Under the pieces are notes generated by a model. That model was not told the origin of the DNA, ran no database searches, and saw only the letters and a list, made by a program, of their open reading frames with translations. From Alphaproteobacteria bacterium (GTDB lineage: Bacteria; Pseudomonadota; Alphaproteobacteria; Micropepsales; Micropepsaceae), in NCBI GenBank assembly GCA_018971835.1, contig JAGWZW010000034.1, forward strand, positions 1 to 35,427: a DNA stretch of 35,427 nt, in the 5' to 3' direction. The position numbers and the translations under genes were made by a program. Shown in pieces: positions 10,817 to 19,071 of this stretch (the stretch's first letter is position 1; the number at the start of each line of letters is the position of its first letter).

Positions 10817-11335
10817 TTATACCGCGATCTTCTCCGCCGTCCCGTCCAAAGCCATGAGATAGAACGCGGCTTCGAGATCGGGATGCTGCTTCGCCAGCTT
10901 CGCCTTCAGCGTCTTCATCACCTTGGCGTGCTGCGCGGTTTCTTCATCGCGCGCTGCTGCGAAGGCCTTGCCGAAGGCCACCTTGTAGGCGCCGCAATCG
11001 CGATGATCGAGCACGATCACCTTCTTGATGTGATGCAGGTTCTTGGAGATGGCAAGCTGGTCCCAGAAGGCGGCGTTGGCTTTGGGGAATTTCGGCGACA
11101 CCGCCGCCAGCGAGGCCCCGGCCAGCGCCAGCTCGTCATACTCGTTGGTGAGGCCGAGCCCATCAAAGAAGCGCATGGCATCGTCCACCAGCCGGTAATC
11201 GATGCAGGTCACGCCCATCGCCTCGATGACGCCCGAAGCCGTGCTCCGAAGTGGCGTCAGCATGAGAGCGGCCCCGGCGGCAAGGCCGGCGAAGGCGCGG
11301 CGGCTGAGTGCGTGTTCCCGATGCGTGCTGCACAT
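10817..11335 (-). CDS. Tat-exported beta-carbonic-anhydrase-like protein
   Basis: This 172-residue product opens with a twin-arginine signal (SRRAFAG at 11-17, then a hydrophobic core). The mature part keeps the zinc-site layout of beta-carbonic anhydrases: Cys44-x-Asp46-x-Arg48 (CIDYR) and His111-x2-Cys114 (DHRDCGAYK), separated by the usual LALAGASLA strand. Tyr replaces the common Ser of CxDSR, and the protein is shorter than typical beta-CAs (about 200 or more), so it may be a divergent member with altered activity. I chose the ATG at 11335 because GAGGGGG lies 8 bases before it. The frame stays open across the antisense of the EF-G gene, which is a GC-rich artefact. A Tat signal suits a protein exported folded with its metal. 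The AbrB-family gene is 31 bases downstream. Confidence 0.75.
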   Translation of the reverse strand: MCSTHREHALSRRAFAGLAAGAALMLTPLRSTASGVIEAMGVTCIDYRLVDDAMRFFDGLGLTNEYDELALAGASLAAVSPKFPKANAAFWDQLAISKNLHHIKKVIVLDHRDCGAYKVAFGKAFAAARDEETAQHAKVMKTLKAKLAKQHPDLEAAFYLMALDGTAEKIAV

Positions 11336-11572
11336 CTGCGAATCCCCCTCTGTCATGGACGCAATGATAGCCGAATACGGACAATCCCCTATCACGCAGG
11401 GCAGGTTTTCCCCGGTTTTCCCTTGCCATGCGGGCGGCAACGGGGCGAGCATGGGCCCGTAGCGGGGCGCGTGACGCGGCCCAATCCAGGGGAAAGCGCC
11501 CGCCGCGCCCCGACCCGGGTTCCGGTTTCGGTCCTCTGGCCGCCGGCATCCGCCCGGGTAACGGAGGCGCAT

Positions 11573-13618
11573 ATGTCCAAAGCGAACGGAGGAAGCGGGC
11601 CACGTGCAGTGGCCCTGGTAGGATCCTATGGCAGCGGCAAGACCACGCTGCTCGAAAGCATCCTGGCGGCCACGGGGGCCATAGGGCGCAAGGGTTCGAT
11701 AAATGCCGGCAACACGGTGGGCGACACCTCGCCCGAGGCCCGCGCCCGGCAGATGAGCGTGGACGTGAATGTGGCGACGGCGGACTATCTCGGCGAACGC
11801 TTCACTTTTCTGGATTGCCCCGGCTCCATCGAGTTTCTTCAGGATACGCTGAACGTGCTGCCCGGCGTCGATGCCGCGGTGGTGGTGTGCGAGCCTGAGC
11901 CCGACAAGGTGGCGATGCTCAAGCCCTATCTCAAGCGGCTTGAAGCGCTCGACATTCCGCACTTCCTGTTCGTCAACAAGATCGACAAGGCCGGCGGCGG
12001 TTTGCGTGACCTGCTCGCCATCCTGCAGGAGGCCAGCGACAAGCCGATGCTGCTGCGCCAGATCCCGATCTGGGAAAAGGGCGTGGTGACGGGCTTCGTC
12101 GATCTGGCGCTGGAGCGGGCCTACGTCTATCGCCCGCATGCGGCGTCCGAAGTGATTGAGCTGAAGGGTGAAGTAAAGGACCGCGAGAAGGAAGCGCGCT
12201 TCACCATGCTGGAAAAGCTCGCCGATTATGACGAGCATCTGATGGAGGAACTGCTTTCCGACGTCGAGCCGGCACGCGACGAGATATTCTCCGATCTCAC
12301 CAAGGAACTGGCGCATGACGACGTGGTTCCGGTGCTGATCGGTTCGGCGGAGAACGACAACGGCATCCGCCGCCTGCTGAAGGCCTTGCGCCACGAAGTA
12401 CCCGAAGCCGCCGTCACTGCCGAACGGCTGGGTGTCAAGGCCAACGGTGATACCATCGTGCAAGTGCTCAAGACCTTCCATTCCAGTCACGGCGGCAAGA
12501 TGAGCCTTGGCCGCGTGCTCTCCGGCACGCTGAAAGACGGTGCCGTTCTGCATACCCGCGACGGTGCCGATGCGCGCGTGGGCGGCATCTTCGCGCTCAA
12601 GGGTGCGGAGCAGAGCAAGCTCGTCGAAGCCAAGGCTGGCGATACGGTGGCGCTGGGAAGGCTCGAAACCGTGCAAACCGGCGACACGCTGTCGAGCGGA
12701 AAGTCGGGCGAACTGCCGAAAGTGGCGATCGAGCATCTGCCGCCGGTCTATGCCCTCGGCATCGAGGCGGCGGACCGCAAGGACGAGGTGAAGCTCACTG
12801 CCGCCATCGCCAAGCTGCGCGAGGAAGACCCCTCGCTCGGTTTCGAGCAGAACGCCGACCTGCAGGAGATGACGCTGACCGGGCAAGGCGAAATTCACCT
12901 GAAGGTCGCGGTGGAGAAACTGCAAAGCAAATACGGCCTCAAGCTCGAAACCCATCGCCCGCGCGTGCCCTACCGCGAGACGATCCGCAAGCACGCCAGC
13001 CAGCGCGGCCGGCACAAGCGCCAGTCTGGCGGCCACGGCCAGTTCGGCGACGTGGTGATCGAGATCAGGCCCTTGCCGCGCGGCGACGGCTTCGTCTTCG
13101 AGGATCAGATCAAGGGTGGCGTCGTGCCGCGACAATGGATTCCGTCGGTCGAAAAAGGCGTGATCGATTATCTCAAGGAAGGCCCGCTGGGTTTTCCGGT
13201 GGTCGATGTGGCGGTGGCGCTGGTGGATGGTTCGTTCCACACCGTCGACTCGTCGGACGCTGCGTTCCAGACCGCTGCGCGCATCGCCATGCAGGAAGGC
13301 ATGCCGAACTGCGCGCCGGTGCTGCTCGAACCCATCATGCACGTGAAGATCCACGTGCCGAACGACACCACCGCCAAGGTCAACGGTATCGTCAGCGGAA
13401 GGCGCGGGCAGCTGATGGGTTTCGATGCGCGCGACGGCTGGAAGGGCTGGGACACGGTGGAGGCGCAGATGCCGCAGTCCGAGTTGCACGACCTCATCAT
13501 CGACCTCCGGTCGCTGACCCAGGGCGTGGGTACTTACGAGGTGGCATTCGACCATCTGGCCGAACTGACCGGCAAGTTGGCCGAGCAGGTGGTGGCGACG
13601 CGCAAGGCCGCGGCGTGA
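11573..13618 (+). CDS. EF-G-like translational GTPase, non-canonical paralogue
   Basis: The 681-residue protein has the five-domain EF-G order. G1 is GSYGSGKT (17-24) in place of the usual AHIDAGKT, G3 is DCPGS (81-85), and G4 is NKID (135-138). Domain II, a domain III segment (MTLTGQGEIHLKVAVEKLQ), the domain IV motif SGGHGQFGDVVIEI and a C-terminal domain V follow. In standard EF-G the G3 motif is DTPGH, and its His drives ribosome-stimulated GTP hydrolysis; here the residue is Ser85. This, and the unusual P-loop, mark it as a paralogue, not the housekeeping fusA. No rpsL, rpsG or tuf neighbours are present. The ATG at 11573 has GGAGG five bases upstream. It may act on stalled or recycling ribosomes, as some EF-G2 proteins do; that is speculative. 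Confidence 0.88.
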   Translation: MSKANGGSGPRAVALVGSYGSGKTTLLESILAATGAIGRKGSINAGNTVGDTSPEARARQMSVDVNVATADYLGERFTFLDCPGSIEFLQDTLNVLPGVDAAVVVCEPEPDKVAMLKPYLKRLEALDIPHFLFVNKIDKAGGGLRDLLAILQEASDKPMLLRQIPIWEKGVVTGFVDLALERAYVYRPHAASEVIELKGEVKDREKEARFTMLEKLADYDEHLMEELLSDVEPARDEIFSDLTKELAHDDVVPVLIGSAENDNGIRRLLKALRHEVPEAAVTAERLGVKANGDTIVQVLKTFHSSHGGKMSLGRVLSGTLKDGAVLHTRDGADARVGGIFALKGAEQSKLVEAKAGDTVALGRLETVQTGDTLSSGKSGELPKVAIEHLPPVYALGIEAADRKDEVKLTAAIAKLREEDPSLGFEQNADLQEMTLTGQGEIHLKVAVEKLQSKYGLKLETHRPRVPYRETIRKHASQRGRHKRQSGGHGQFGDVVIEIRPLPRGDGFVFEDQIKGGVVPRQWIPSVEKGVIDYLKEGPLGFPVVDVAVALVDGSFHTVDSSDAAFQTAARIAMQEGMPNCAPVLLEPIMHVKIHVPNDTTAKVNGIVSGRRGQLMGFDARDGWKGWDTVEAQMPQSELHDLIIDLRSLTQGVGTYEVAFDHLAELTGKLAEQVVATRKAAA

Positions 13619-13728
13619 GCAGGCTGTTTCTGCCGCAGCGGTAACTTTCCGGTGCGTCGACGCGAACTGGCATTGAAGGGCGTGGGCCTTGGGCTCACGC
13701 TCGCGCCAACCTTGCCGGAGGTTCTGCC

Positions 13729-14709
13729 ATGCTCATCAAATCGCGTCGCCCCTGGGAACTGCCCGAAGCCGCGGCCACGCCCGAAGCATTGTTCTTCAAT
13801 CGCCGCAAAATCCTCACCACGGCGGGAGCCATCGCGCTGTCCGGTGCGCTGGCCTCCTGCGATGCCAAATCGTCTGCCGCGGTGAAAACCGGCACCGATC
13901 CCAGCGCGAAATTTTATCCAGCCAAACGCGATCCGCTTTACAAGCTCGACCGTGCGCTTTCGCCCGAGCGCGTGGTGGAGACGTACAACAACTATTACGA
14001 ATTCGGCACCGAGAAGGAAATCTATGAAGACGCGCAAGCGCTGCCGATCCGGCCGTGGAGCGTGTCGATCGAAGGCGAAGTGGAAAAGCCCTTCACCGTC
14101 GCCGTCGACGATCTGATCGCGAAGATGCCGCTGGAAGAGAGGCTCTATCGTCACCGCTGCGTCGAGGCCTGGGCGATGGCGGTGCCGTGGACGGGCTTTG
14201 CCATGAAATCGCTGGTCGACCTGGCGAAGCCGCTGTCGAAAGCAACGTTTGTGGAGATGCAGACCTTTATGAAGCCGGATGTCGCCAGCGGCCAGCGCCA
14301 GCCCTGGTATCCCTGGCCCTACACCGAGGGCCTCACGATGGCCGAGGCGACCAATCCGCTTGCCTTCCTGGTCACCGGCGTTTACGGCAAGCCGCTGCCC
14401 AAGCAGATGGGCGCGCCCTTGCGCCTTGCTGTACCGTGGAAATACGGCTTCAAGTCGATCAAGGCGATCGTGCGCTTCCGCTTCCAGTCTGCGCAGCCGA
14501 AGACCTATTGGCAGACGGTGGGCCCGACGGAATACGGCTTCTGGGCCAATGTGAATCCCAAAGTTCCCCATCCGCGCTGGAGCCAGGCGAGCGAGCGGCT
14601 GATCGGCACCGAGCAGCGCGTGCCCACGCAATTGTTCAACGGCTACGCCGAGCAGGTTGCCGCCATCTACAAGGGCATGGGCGGGCTGGGTGACCGGCTC
14701 TACCGCTGA
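13729..14709 (+). CDS. msrP: MsrP, periplasmic protein-methionine-sulfoxide reductase (molybdopterin)
   Basis: This 326-residue protein is the catalytic subunit of the MsrPQ system, which repairs oxidised methionines in periplasmic proteins. A Tat signal (NRRKIL at 24-29 with a following hydrophobic core ending at Cys44) fits export of a folded molybdenum enzyme. The sulfite-oxidase fold has the Mo-ligand Cys144 in RHRCVEAWAMAVPW, and the N-terminal RRPWELPE is typical of the family. Length matches E. coli MsrP (334). GGAGGTT seven bases before the ATG gives a strong start. The usual partner msrQ is not adjacent; an MsrQ gene is found 5.2 kb away at 19.9-20.8 kb. It is 110 bases after the EF-G-like gene on the same strand. 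Confidence 0.94.
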   Translation: MLIKSRRPWELPEAAATPEALFFNRRKILTTAGAIALSGALASCDAKSSAAVKTGTDPSAKFYPAKRDPLYKLDRALSPERVVETYNNYYEFGTEKEIYEDAQALPIRPWSVSIEGEVEKPFTVAVDDLIAKMPLEERLYRHRCVEAWAMAVPWTGFAMKSLVDLAKPLSKATFVEMQTFMKPDVASGQRQPWYPWPYTEGLTMAEATNPLAFLVTGVYGKPLPKQMGAPLRLAVPWKYGFKSIKAIVRFRFQSAQPKTYWQTVGPTEYGFWANVNPKVPHPRWSQASERLIGTEQRVPTQLFNGYAEQVAAIYKGMGGLGDRLYR

Positions 14710-14743
14710 AAAAAAACCGCCGGAGCGTGGGGACGCTCCGGCG
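14709..14743 (-). terminator. intrinsic terminator, oriented for the rdhA transcript
   Basis: A perfect 11-bp stem (CGCCGGAGCGT at 14718-14728 with ACGCTCCGGCG at 14733-14743) has a GGGG loop. The eight A residues at 14709-14716 become a U tract after the hairpin when read on the minus strand, so it ends transcripts coming from the reductive dehalogenase side. It starts at the last base of the msrP stop codon. On the plus strand it has no T tract. Confidence 0.75.
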
Positions 14744-14780
14744 AGGTGCTTGGGGATGCGCGCACAAAATGTACGCGCTG

Positions 14781-14833
14781 GTTCCGGTCCGGGGGAGGAC
14801 GCCGGAACCCTGCGAAGGAAGGGGGCCTTCGCA
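14781..14833. other. two further hairpins in the msrP-rdhA intergenic region
   Basis: The 250-base gap between the convergent msrP and rdhA genes holds no gene. Besides the terminator it contains two inverted repeats. One pairs GTTCCGG (14781-14787) with CCGGAAC (14802-14808). The other pairs TGCGAAGG (14811-14818) with CCTTCGCA (14826-14833) around a 7-base loop. They may protect 3' ends, be part of a small RNA, or be remnants of a mobile repeat. The rest (14834-14959) shows nothing clear. Confidence 0.4.
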
Positions 14834-14959
14834 ATGCCGCCCGCGGGGGCGCGGGGCGACACTGCTGAAATGGGGTGGGCCCAAGCCCGTTTCAAGGGGG
14901 GACGAGGATGCAAATTTTCGTATGTAATTGCAGGCAGTTGGCTGGTGCCCATATAAAAT

Positions 14960-17149
14960 CTAGTTGTACATGTTCGGGACGGCGGCCCTTTCCCGTGCTG
15001 TTTCTTCCAGCGGCGGGGTAGGGCAGTATTGAAGGGGCACAGGCGCCCCGGAGGCCGTGCGCCGGCGCGCCTCGGCCGGCGTTTCCAGATGTTCTGCAGC
15101 CGCCAAGGCGGCCTTGCGGTCCACAGCGACGGCGCCGACCTCATTGGGCGGCGGCATCGCGCTGGCCGGATAGACCGCCATCTTCTGCGCGGCCGGATCG
15201 ATCTTGCGCCCCAGATCGAGATCGCGCGCATTGGTGCCCTTCGGCGGGATTACGGCCACGCCGTCCACGATCTCGTGATCGAACCACCACTTCTTCACCG
15301 GATTGCGCTTGCCGTTGCCCAGCCAATCGTCGAGGGCGGCGGCGACCGGCACCAGGGCGGGCTTCAGCCACATCGCATGGATGCCCAGCCAACTGGCGAT
15401 GCGGGTCGCCAGCGCGCCGTCGGCATCCACCACCTTGTTGAGCGGACAGGTCTTCATGCAGCGCCCGCAGGCCGCGCCTTTCGCGTTGGTCAGCCGGTAG
15501 CGGGTGCAACGCTCCACATCCGGCTTCCAGATCTCGTAGCCGTTGAACATCACCTTGTCGCGGAAGGGGATGGCATCGCAGGGACATTCGCGCGCGCATT
15601 TGAAGCATTTGCTGCAGAAGGTCTGCAGGCCGAAATCTATCGGCTGGTCGACCGCCAGCGGCAGGTCCGTCGTCAGCACCACCGATTTGAAACGCGGGCC
15701 GACGAACGGATTGAGCACCAGTTCACCGATGCGGCTGAGTTCGCCCAGGCCAGCCCACAGGATCAGCGGGATGTGCAGCACGTCGCTGTCGGCATTGGTC
15801 TGCGCGCGCGCCGGAAAACCCTTGGCGCGCAGGAATTCGCCCATCACTCCGGCAATCTCGGCACCGCGCAGGTAGGCGCGCATAGACTGCCCGCCTGAAA
15901 CCCAGTCATCGCCGCTGGCGCCTTCCATCGTGTCGTAGCCCTGGTCGATCAGCATGACCACGGCGTAGCGGTGATAGGGCGGGATTTCCGTGCCGTTTTC
16001 CTTGTGCGAGAACCAGGCATAGCGCGGAATCTCGCAGATGCCGGTGAGATCGGCGCCGAGAAAATAGGACAGCGACTTGATGGCTTTGGCGTTGGCCGCG
16101 GGATCGCTGGATTCTGGACGCGCCGCCACGCCGCCGTTCTGGTATTTCACCAGCGCGCGGATCAGTTCCAGAAAGGCGAAGGCGAGCGGCGTCTTGAACG
16201 CGAAGCGCGTGCGCTCGCGTTTGGCCTTGTCGCCCAGATCGCCGTGCAACGCGCGCTGGAAGAAGGCCGCGCGCTTGGGCACGCGCGGCACTTCGTCGTC
16301 CAGGATCAGCGTGGTCGGCCGCGCCACGCGCTTCACCGTCTCCATCGGATAGGCGCTGAGATGGCTGGCCCGTCTGGCGCGGCGGTTGCGTTCGCGGCCC
16401 GAGCGCGCGCCGCGCACCCCCCACCAATAGGCGAAGCCGCGGGCCTTGAGCGCATCGGCATGCAGCGGCAGATCGCACGCCAGTTCGTAATCGGTGGAGA
16501 TGGCGGCCAGCGAGAATTGCGCGCCGATATAGGGATGCTCGAGCACCGCTCCGCGGCGCACGGCCAGGCCCGCCAACACCGCCAGGCGTTCGATATCCAG
16601 TTGCGTATCGCCGGCCGTGTGCGCGCGCGCCGCGAAACCGAGCTGGCGAACATAGGCGGCGAGGCAGCAGGCGAGCTCCGTGGCGCGCAATTCGGCGGCG
16701 GCACCGGTAGCGCCGCGCGTCCAGTCATGGGCCAGGTTGTCTGCTTCCGGGCGGCGGGGATGTTCCACCAGGATAACGAGCGCATGGGTATGTTGGCATT
16801 CCGGCGCACCCTCGAGCCACGCGTTGGGCACGATGCGGCAGATGCCGGCGCCGCTGGCATCAAGGAAATAGGCACTGCCTTTCAGATCGGCGGCGCAGCG
16901 CTCGAGATCGTCGGGCAGCGGGGCGCGGGCTGCGGCGGGCGCGCCTTCGGCGAATTGCGCGAAGATGCTCCGATAGTGCGCGCACGCCCGCGCAAGGGGT
17001 TCGTCCAGCGGCGGTTCGACCACAGAACCGGGCGCGCGTCGTGGCCGCTCTGCCTCGGCAGCGATGATGGTGCCGTCGCGCCTGAGGCTTTCCAGCGGAA
17101 ACGGCCCGAGATGGCAGGGGCGGTTTTGCGAGCGCGGATGCCAGAGCAT
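14960..17149 (-). CDS. rdhA: cobalamin-dependent reductive dehalogenase, NpRdhA-like, cytoplasmic
   Basis: This 729-residue protein would remove halogen from organohalides, probably halophenols, using cobalamin and two 4Fe-4S clusters. The cluster motifs are CxxCxxCxxxCP at Cys512-Cys522 and CxxCxxxCP at Cys561-Cys568, the RdhA pattern. Tyr426, Lys488 and Arg552 fall at the positions I recall for the active site of Nitratireductor NpRdhA. There is no Tat signal and no membrane anchor, so it is a soluble catabolic type, and it has no fused flavin reductase, so it needs a separate electron donor. Residues about 88-229 repeat 357-499 (GSAYFLDASGAGICRIVPNAW against SLSYFLGADLTGICEIPRYAW). The first copy lacks the Fe-S cysteines and has Glu153 and Ser213 for Tyr and Lys. 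It follows a LysR gene by 41 bases and trxB before that. A QueG-like or other corrinoid protein is less likely given length and residues. Confidence 0.85.
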   Translation of the reverse strand: MLWHPRSQNRPCHLGPFPLESLRRDGTIIAAEAERPRRAPGSVVEPPLDEPLARACAHYRSIFAQFAEGAPAAARAPLPDDLERCAADLKGSAYFLDASGAGICRIVPNAWLEGAPECQHTHALVILVEHPRRPEADNLAHDWTRGATGAAAELRATELACCLAAYVRQLGFAARAHTAGDTQLDIERLAVLAGLAVRRGAVLEHPYIGAQFSLAAISTDYELACDLPLHADALKARGFAYWWGVRGARSGRERNRRARRASHLSAYPMETVKRVARPTTLILDDEVPRVPKRAAFFQRALHGDLGDKAKRERTRFAFKTPLAFAFLELIRALVKYQNGGVAARPESSDPAANAKAIKSLSYFLGADLTGICEIPRYAWFSHKENGTEIPPYHRYAVVMLIDQGYDTMEGASGDDWVSGGQSMRAYLRGAEIAGVMGEFLRAKGFPARAQTNADSDVLHIPLILWAGLGELSRIGELVLNPFVGPRFKSVVLTTDLPLAVDQPIDFGLQTFCSKCFKCARECPCDAIPFRDKVMFNGYEIWKPDVERCTRYRLTNAKGAACGRCMKTCPLNKVVDADGALATRIASWLGIHAMWLKPALVPVAAALDDWLGNGKRNPVKKWWFDHEIVDGVAVIPPKGTNARDLDLGRKIDPAAQKMAVYPASAMPPPNEVGAVAVDRKAALAAAEHLETPAEARRRTASGAPVPLQYCPTPPLEETARERAAVPNMYN

Positions 17150-17190
17150 GCCGAAGCCTGCCGCTCATCGCCCGGCATGTCCAGCCCGGC

Positions 17191-18084
17191 TTAGTACCGC
17201 CAGTCTTTCGCCTCGCGGACCACGAAATCGCGGAAGGCGCCCACGCGCTTGGACTGGCGCAAGGCGTCCGGATAGACGAGGTGAACGTCGAAAGACGGCC
17301 CCTCGATCTCCGGCAGCACGCGCACCAGGGCCGGGCGCGATTCCATCATGTAGTCGGGCAGCGCGGCGATGCCGACCGAGGACTCCACCGCGTGCAGGAT
17401 GCCGGTGACGTTGTTGATGCGCAGCACGCGGGGCCCGCCGTCATGGCCGAGGCGCCGCGCGGTACCGAGCAGCCAGTTGACGTCGCGGATTTCGGGCGCC
17501 GCCGTTTCGCCATAGACGACCAGGGTATGATTGTGCAGGTCGTTGACGCTGGCCGGCGTGCCGTGCCGGGCGAGATAATCGGTGGAAGCGTAAAGGTGAT
17601 AGTGGACGGTGAAGAGCTTGCGCTGGATCAGGTCAGCTTGCACTGGCGCGCGCATGCGCAGCGCCAGGTCTGCCTCGCGCTGGGCCAGATCCAGCTCGCG
17701 ATCCTCCAGGATCAAATGTACCTGCAACTCGGGATAATCGCGCAGGAAGGCGTCCATCCGCGGCAGCAGCCAGTGCGTGCCCAGGCCGTGGCTGGAGGTG
17801 ATCTTGAGCGAGCCGCGCGGTGCGGCCTGCACGTTTTTGAGCGCCTCTTCGGCCTGGCCCAGGCGGGTCAGCACATCGGACACCGCGCCGTAGAGCAGCT
17901 CGCCTTCATCGGTGAGCGTGAGGCCGCGGGCGTGGCGCTGGAAGAGCGGCGTCGCGATTTCCTCTTCCAGCGCGCTGATCTGGCGGCTGACAGCGGACTG
18001 GCTCAAGGCCAGCATCTGTCCGGCATGGGTGAAACTTCCCGCAGAGGCCACTGCGTGGAAGATGCGAAGTTTGTCCCAATCCAT
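17191..18084 (-). CDS. LysR-family transcriptional regulator
   Basis: The 297-residue protein has an N-terminal winged helix-turn-helix (LRIFHAVASAGSFTHAGQ, then LSQSAVSRQISALEEEIATP, about 6-45) and a C-terminal periplasmic-binding-like effector domain (for example SSVGIAALPDYMM). It is a cytoplasmic DNA-binding regulator whose ligand is not predictable. It starts 18 bases after trxB and ends 41 bases before rdhA on the same strand, so all three may be one transcript. Two readings are possible. It may control the dehalogenase, or it may be an old neighbour of trxB, an arrangement I believe is common in alphaproteobacteria. A divergent target, usual for LysR proteins, is absent, which weakens any confident assignment of its target. 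Confidence 0.88.
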   Translation of the reverse strand: MDWDKLRIFHAVASAGSFTHAGQMLALSQSAVSRQISALEEEIATPLFQRHARGLTLTDEGELLYGAVSDVLTRLGQAEEALKNVQAAPRGSLKITSSHGLGTHWLLPRMDAFLRDYPELQVHLILEDRELDLAQREADLALRMRAPVQADLIQRKLFTVHYHLYASTDYLARHGTPASVNDLHNHTLVVYGETAAPEIRDVNWLLGTARRLGHDGGPRVLRINNVTGILHAVESSVGIAALPDYMMESRPALVRVLPEIEGPSFDVHLVYPDALRQSKRVGAFRDFVVREAKDWRY

Positions 18085-18102
18085 GCCGCCTCCTGAAGCG
18101 GG

Positions 18103-19056
18103 TTAGTGGCCTCCGGCGAGGAAACGCTCGGCTTCGAGCGCCGCCATGCAGCCCATTCCGGCAGCGGTGACCGCCTGCCGGAACACCTTATCCTTCACGT
18201 CGCCCGCCGCGAATACGCCGGGAATATTGGTGCGAGTCGAGTCGGGCGCGGTACGAATATAGCCGTCCGCGTCGATATCGAGCTGGCCTTTGAAGAGAGC
18301 CGTCGCGGGCTTGTGACCAATGGCAATGAAAACGCCTTCAGCCGCCAGCCGGCTTTCTGCACCGGTCTGGGTGTCCTTCAGCCGCAGCCCGGTGACCGAG
18401 CGCGGTTCGTCGGTGCCGAGAATCTCTTCGACCACAGTGTTGTACCGCACTTCGATCTTGGGATTGGCCAATAGGCGCTGTTGGCCGATCTTCTCGGCGC
18501 GCAGTTCGCCCCGGCGATGGATCAGCGTGACCTTGCTGGCGAAGTTGGTGAGGAAGAGGGCTTCCTCGACCGCAGAATTGCCGCCGCCCACCACCGCGAT
18601 CTCCTTGCCGCGGAAGAAGAAGCCGTCACAGGTGGCACAGGCCGAGACACCGAAGCCCTGGAACTTGTCCTCGGATGGCAGGCCCAGCCACTGGGCACTG
18701 GCCCCGGTGGCGATGATCAGCGTGTCGGCCAGATAGCGCGTGCCCGAATCACCCACGAGCGTAAAGGGGCGGCGGGCCAGATCCACGCTGGCGATGGTAT
18801 CCGGGACGATCCGGGTGCCGACATGCTCGGCCTGCGCCCGCATCTGCTCCATCAGCCAGGGGCCCTGTACGGCCTCGGCGAAGCCGGGGAAATTCTCGAC
18901 ATCGGTGGTGATGGTGAGCTGGCCGCCGGGCTGCAGGCCCGCGATCATCACCGGTTCCAGCATGGCGCGCGCGGCATAAATGGCAGCAGTGGCGCCAGCC
19001 GGGCCGCTGCCCAGAATTACGACCTTTGAGTGCAAGGGGGGGGTATCGGACGACAT
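18103..19056 (-). CDS. trxB: thioredoxin-disulfide reductase
   Basis: The 317-residue flavoprotein reduces thioredoxin with NADPH in the cytoplasm. It has the FAD motif GSGPAG (16-21), redox pair Cys140-Ala-Thr-Cys143, NADPH motif VVGGGNSAVEEA, and the C-terminal FAD motif GVFAAGDV. Length is the standard for the low-molecular-weight type. GAGGATAG before the ATG supports the start. It is divergent from an Lrp-type gene and leads a possible trxB-lysR-rdhA operon. Because the CATC pair is intact it is a true TrxR rather than a ferredoxin-NADP reductase of similar fold, so it is not an obvious direct donor for the dehalogenase. Confidence 0.96.
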   Translation of the reverse strand: MSSDTPPLHSKVVILGSGPAGATAAIYAARAMLEPVMIAGLQPGGQLTITTDVENFPGFAEAVQGPWLMEQMRAQAEHVGTRIVPDTIASVDLARRPFTLVGDSGTRYLADTLIIATGASAQWLGLPSEDKFQGFGVSACATCDGFFFRGKEIAVVGGGNSAVEEALFLTNFASKVTLIHRRGELRAEKIGQQRLLANPKIEVRYNTVVEEILGTDEPRSVTGLRLKDTQTGAESRLAAEGVFIAIGHKPATALFKGQLDIDADGYIRTAPDSTRTNIPGVFAAGDVKDKVFRQAVTAAGMGCMAALEAERFLAGGH

Positions 19057-19071
19057 GACACTATCCTCGGT

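Noticed and set aside
10817-13555. A 912-codon open frame on the minus strand covering the EF-G-like gene
   Set aside because: Only its last 172 codons (10817-11335) form a recognisable protein with a signal peptide and a ribosome site. The rest is antisense to EF-G and reads as low-complexity His/Arg/Leu sequence, an effect of high GC.
14960-17149. Epoxyqueuosine reductase (QueG), which also has cobalamin and two 4Fe-4S clusters
   Set aside because: The protein is about twice the length of QueG, carries the duplicated RdhA cobalamin module, and has the Tyr/Lys/Arg set of the NpRdhA group.
18103-19056. TrxB as the direct electron donor to the reductive dehalogenase
   Set aside because: The CATC redox pair is intact, so this is a true thioredoxin reductase. 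Adjacency alone does not support ferredoxin or flavodoxin reduction.
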